A stretch of DNA of 7,848 bases from Pseudothermotoga sp. (GTDB taxonomy: Bacteria > Thermotogota > Thermotogae > Thermotogales > DSM-5069), in NCBI GenBank assembly GCA_028276125.1, contig JAPYWY010000068.1, forward strand, positions 1 through 7,848. The letters are read 5' to 3'. This document shows, piece by piece, positions 5,590 to 7,848 of this stretch. Each line of letters opens with the position of its first letter. The stretch's first letter is position 1. The position numbers were made by a program, and so were the translations under genes. The notes under the pieces are model-generated. The model was not told the origin of the DNA. It worked only from the letters and a program-made list of their open reading frames with translations, and searched no databases.

Positions 5590-6432
5590 TCAGTACTTCA
5601 ACTCTGATACCGCCAACCTGCTCTTTTTCAGATTCTCTATGGCTGAAGGATCTCTCACGGCTAACAACGTGTAGATCGTGTCCAAGATGACCAACTGAAC
5701 TATACGAGAGGTCATGGCGTCGGTCCTGATCTTCGTCTCTTTCGTGTTGGTCACCAACACTACCGTGGCCAACTTCGCCAAACTGGACTTGCCGTTTCCC
5801 GTTATCGCAATGAGAGGTATACCCATCTCGATGGCCTTCTTTGACAGGGCGACTATCGATTTGGTTTCACCAGTGTGTGAAATTGCCACAACAAGATCAT
5901 CTTTCGTCGCGTTCGCAAGCAATGTGACCATGATATGTTCGTCGTTCGAGAACACACAGTGCTTTCCAAGACGAGAGAACTTGTGAAACGCGTCGAACGC
6001 AACGGCCGCCGAGGCGGCAAAGCCGAAGAAGAAGACTCTCTTGGCCTTCAGAAAGAGTTCCGTCGCTTTCTCCAAGCTCGTCGCGTCGATCGTGTCGAGT
6101 GTGTCAAGTATCGCTCTCACAGTGGCTTTAAAAATCTTCTGAGTGATCGTTATAGTGTCGTCACCCTCGGTAATGTCCTCGTAGACTATCTCCAAAGGTG
6201 CTTTCGACAGTTCCTGGGCCAAGAGGACCTTGAACTGTTGAAAACTCGTCAGACCTATTTTTCTGTAGAACTTGACCACGGACGCCTCGCTCTTCACACC
6301 TGATATTTGGCTCAACTCGCTTATCGAACACTCCAAGACTGCCCTCGGATTCTGAAGGATCGTATCCGCGATCTGTTGCTCCGCCTTCGTTAAATTTCTG
6401 TAATTCTCCCTTATGGTTTGAAGTACGTTCAT
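5590..6432 (-). CDS. RpiR-family transcriptional regulator (HTH plus SIS domain)
   Basis: Cytoplasmic DNA-binding regulator that senses a small phosphorylated sugar or related ligand. The ATG at 6432 gives 280 residues and the usual RpiR beginning; GGGGG (6439-6443) precedes it at the right distance. A longer reading from 6471 overlaps the end of the SDR gene and adds a non-family extension. The N-terminal HTH domain covers about residues 1-77, including LTKAEQQIADTI (14-25), the recognition region SELSQISGVKSEASVVKFYR (38-57) and the tail FQQFK (64-68). The SIS domain covers about 120-255, with FFGFAASAAVA (135-145) and the phosphosugar-binding loop SHTGET (185-190). It lies 16 bases after the SDR gene and 15 before the dehydrogenase gene, so it is co-transcribed with the pathway it probably controls. 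Ligand and operator are unknown. Confidence 0.92.
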   Translation of the reverse strand: MNVLQTIRENYRNLTKAEQQIADTILQNPRAVLECSISELSQISGVKSEASVVKFYRKIGLTSFQQFKVLLAQELSKAPLEIVYEDITEGDDTITITQKIFKATVRAILDTLDTIDATSLEKATELFLKAKRVFFFGFAASAAVAFDAFHKFSRLGKHCVFSNDEHIMVTLLANATKDDLVVAISHTGETKSIVALSKKAIEMGIPLIAITGNGKSSLAKLATVVLVTNTKETKIRTDAMTSRIVQLVILDTIYTLLAVRDPSAIENLKKSRLAVSELKY

Positions 6433-6448
6433 ACATCGCCCCCCAGTT

Positions 6449-7210
6449 TCAAGCCGTCGTTGCACCTCCATCGATCACGATGTAACTACCGGTCATGAAA
6501 GCGGCTTCGTCACACGCTGCGAATAGTATAGCAAAGGCGATCTCCTCCTCCTTTGCCAGCCTTCCGACGGGCTGTCTTGTGATCATCTCTGCGAGCACTG
6601 CGTCCGGATCCTTAGACGCTCTGACTCTTTCTGCAAGACCCTGAGAATAGGTGGTGCCAGGACACACGGCGTTCACTCTGATGTTGTCTTTCACATAGTC
6701 GATGGCCAACGACTTGGTCAACCCCAGCAGTGCTGCCTTCGAGACACTGTAAACGCACCTGTTCGGTATGCCTTTGAGCGCCGCCACAGAGGAAACGTTC
6801 ACTATCACACCCCCACCCACCTTTTTCATCTCCGCAACGGCGTATTTGGCAAGGAACATGGGTCCTTTGACGTTGATGGCCATCGTTCTCTCGAAATCTT
6901 CCTCGGTGAGATCTTCTACTTTTCCAGATGGGACTATGCCCGCGTTGTTCACGAGTATGTCCAGCCGATTGAATTCATTAACGGTCTGCTTCACTATTTT
7001 CTCCGCTTCCGAAGCCTTGGACACATCTCCGTGGACGAAGATCGCTACTCCTCCATTCTTTTTGATCATCTCGACAGTTTCATTGCCCCTCTCAGCGGAT
7101 ATATCGTTAACTGCGACCTTTGCACCCCTCTCTGCGAACATGATCGCAGCCTTCCTGCCTATGCCAGAACCTGCACCGGTGATGAGAACCACTTTCCCCT
7201 CAAAGTTCAT
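6449..7210 (-). CDS. Short-chain dehydrogenase/reductase (SDR), FabG/KduD-like
   Basis: Cytoplasmic NAD(P)-dependent oxidoreductase of the classical SDR family, 253 residues. The ATG at 7210 is chosen because AGGAGGTG precedes it by 6 bases; a GTG at 7219 falls within that ribosome site. The cofactor loop is TGAGSGIG (11-18), and VND36 at the end of strand 2 favours NAD(H). GDV (61-63) and NNAG (88-91) follow. The catalytic set is Asn113, Ser140, Tyr154 and Lys158 (Y154SVSK158). The C-terminus GSYIVIDGGA (241-250) is standard for the family. The ribosome site abuts the stop of the TRAP gene 13 bases upstream, so coupling is likely. Oxidation of a secondary alcohol on a sugar acid or hydroxyacid fits the operon; fatty-acid 3-oxoacyl reduction fits poorly because no fatty-acid genes are nearby. 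Confidence 0.92.
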   Translation of the reverse strand: MNFEGKVVLITGAGSGIGRKAAIMFAERGAKVAVNDISAERGNETVEMIKKNGGVAIFVHGDVSKASEAEKIVKQTVNEFNRLDILVNNAGIVPSGKVEDLTEEDFERTMAINVKGPMFLAKYAVAEMKKVGGGVIVNVSSVAALKGIPNRCVYSVSKAALLGLTKSLAIDYVKDNIRVNAVCPGTTYSQGLAERVRASKDPDAVLAEMITRQPVGRLAKEEEIAFAILFAACDEAAFMTGSYIVIDGGATTA

Positions 7211-7223
7211 TCTGAACACCTCC

Positions 7224-7848
7224 TCAACCGAATATGAGTTTCGGTATCAACAGTGAAAGTTGTGGGAAGAAAATGACGAGAAGTATTACGATGATCGTGG
7301 CTATCAAGAACGGCCAGGACGCCTTCGTGTAATCTTCCAAGGTGGCTCCCAGGACGCTGCAGCCTGCGTACATCGAAGCGCCAACGGGTGGGGTCTGGTT
7401 CCCCATCGCCGCGGAGAGTATGAAGACCAGACCAAAGTGCACTGGATCTATTCCCAACCTTCGCGCCACGGGCAGAAGCACTGCGGTGGTCATCAAGATC
7501 AAAGCCGTTGCATCGATGAAAAGACCAGCGAAGATCAAGAACAGCATGATGATTATCATCAGCACATAAGGATTACTCGATATGCCGAGCAGGAAACTGG
7601 CCAACGTTTCGGGTACCCTCTCCCACACCATACCGTAACTGAAGATGTTTGACATCGCCAATATTGCCAGGACCGCACCGATGTCTCCCAGAGAGTTCTC
7701 TAGAGTCTCGGTGAAAAATTGTTTCAAGTTCATCTCCCTGTGTATCAGAAATCCAACGATCATGCCGTAGATCACTGCGAAGGAACCAACCTCGGAAGGT
7801 GTAAAGACGCCCGTTCTCAGACCCAGTATCAACAACACAGGGAATATC
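7224..7848 (-). CDS. TRAP transporter large permease (DctM type), C-terminal part, cut by window edge
   Basis: Large membrane subunit of a tripartite ATP-independent periplasmic transporter, which uses an ion gradient to import carboxylates and sugar acids delivered by a DctP-type binding protein. The frame enters from the right edge and ends at a TGA at 7224-7226, giving 207 residues; complete DctM proteins are about 425, so roughly the first half is missing. Signature parts are the first complete residues IFPVLLILGL, then RTGVFTPSEVGSFAV (11-25) and GNQTPPVGASMYAG (about 161-174), the TPPVG motif being a DctM hallmark. Several membrane segments follow one another, and the protein ends in a hydrophobic IIVILLVIFF stretch and a short tail. 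DctP and DctQ genes are expected to the right, outside the window. First visible gene of the minus operon. Confidence 0.93.
   Translation of the reverse strand, partial: IFPVLLILGLRTGVFTPSEVGSFAVIYGMIVGFLIHREMNLKQFFTETLENSLGDIGAVLAILAMSNIFSYGMVWERVPETLASFLLGISSNPYVLMIIIMLFLIFAGLFIDATALILMTTAVLLPVARRLGIDPVHFGLVFILSAAMGNQTPPVGASMYAGCSVLGATLEDYTKASWPFLIATIIVILLVIFFPQLSLLIPKLIFG

Noticed and set aside
6433..6471. Longer N-terminus for the RpiR regulator (MEVQRRLETGGRC)
   Set aside because: It overlaps the end of the SDR gene, lies outside the family HTH domain, and the G-rich ribosome site points to the ATG at 6432.
7211..7219. GTG at 7219 as the SDR start
   Set aside because: It falls within the strong AGGAGGTG ribosome site that is properly spaced for the ATG at 7210.
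6768..7256. Plus-strand open frame of 162 codons antisense to the SDR gene
   Set aside because: It is a shadow of the SDR coding sequence, which carries all catalytic residues on the opposite strand.
1..7848. CRISPR array, tRNA/rRNA, insertion sequence or phage signal
   Set aside because: No regularly spaced repeats, no cloverleaf or rRNA-like sequence, and no transposase, integrase or terminal repeats were seen; nearly all bases are explained by ordinary metabolic and housekeeping genes.

Overview
The window looks like chromosomal DNA from a thermophilic bacterium of the order Thermotogales, most likely a Pseudothermotoga/Thermotoga relative. This is inferred from Arg codons rich in AGA/AGG, strong GGAGGTGA-type ribosome sites, very short gene spacing, and a UgpB/UgpA/UgpE-like set with no ATPase gene beside it, which resembles the Thermotoga maritima TM1120-TM1122 locus as I remember it. 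No search was run, so the genus is not proven. No RNA gene, insertion sequence, CRISPR array or phage gene was seen.

Layout. (1) Positions 1-522, minus strand: the N-terminal 174 codons of rsmH (16S rRNA m4C1402 methyltransferase), cut by the window edge. (2) Positions 523-851: a divergent control region. It holds a TATAAT promoter for rsmH and, for the plus-strand operon, a promoter-like pair (TTTACT, 18 bases, TAGAAT) overlaid by two inverted repeats. (3) Positions 852-4538, plus strand: an operon of ugpB-like binding protein, a GC-rich hairpin, ugpA-like and ugpE-like permeases, and a HAD phosphatase of the DxGGV type. (4) A 55-base convergent gap. (5) Positions 4594-7848, minus strand, transcribed right to left: the C-terminal half or so of a TRAP transporter DctM-type permease (cut by the window edge), an SDR oxidoreductase, an RpiR-family regulator and a D-2-hydroxyacid dehydrogenase, with 13-16 bases between genes.

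How the genes work together. The plus operon should import a small phosphate ester, most simply sn-glycerol-3-phosphate. The binding protein keeps the Tyr, Glu, Ser, Trp-x-x-Trp, Gly-Tyr and Arg positions expected of UgpB. An ATPase encoded elsewhere would have to power the transporter, and the HAD enzyme could dephosphorylate the imported compound or a product of it. The minus operon looks like an uptake and redox module for an organic or sugar acid: TRAP import, two NAD(P)-dependent dehydrogenases of unrelated fold families, and a regulator with a phosphosugar-binding SIS domain. Two dehydrogenases in one operon suggest a two-step oxidation/reduction, or inversion of a hydroxyacid through its keto acid. 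The substrate cannot be read from the sequence.

The most unusual material is the pair of inverted repeats on the ugpB-like promoter, the HAD gene in place of an ATPase or phosphodiesterase gene in the ugp-like operon, and the TRAP-SDR-RpiR-hydroxyacid dehydrogenase set. I found no clearly unprecedented system.
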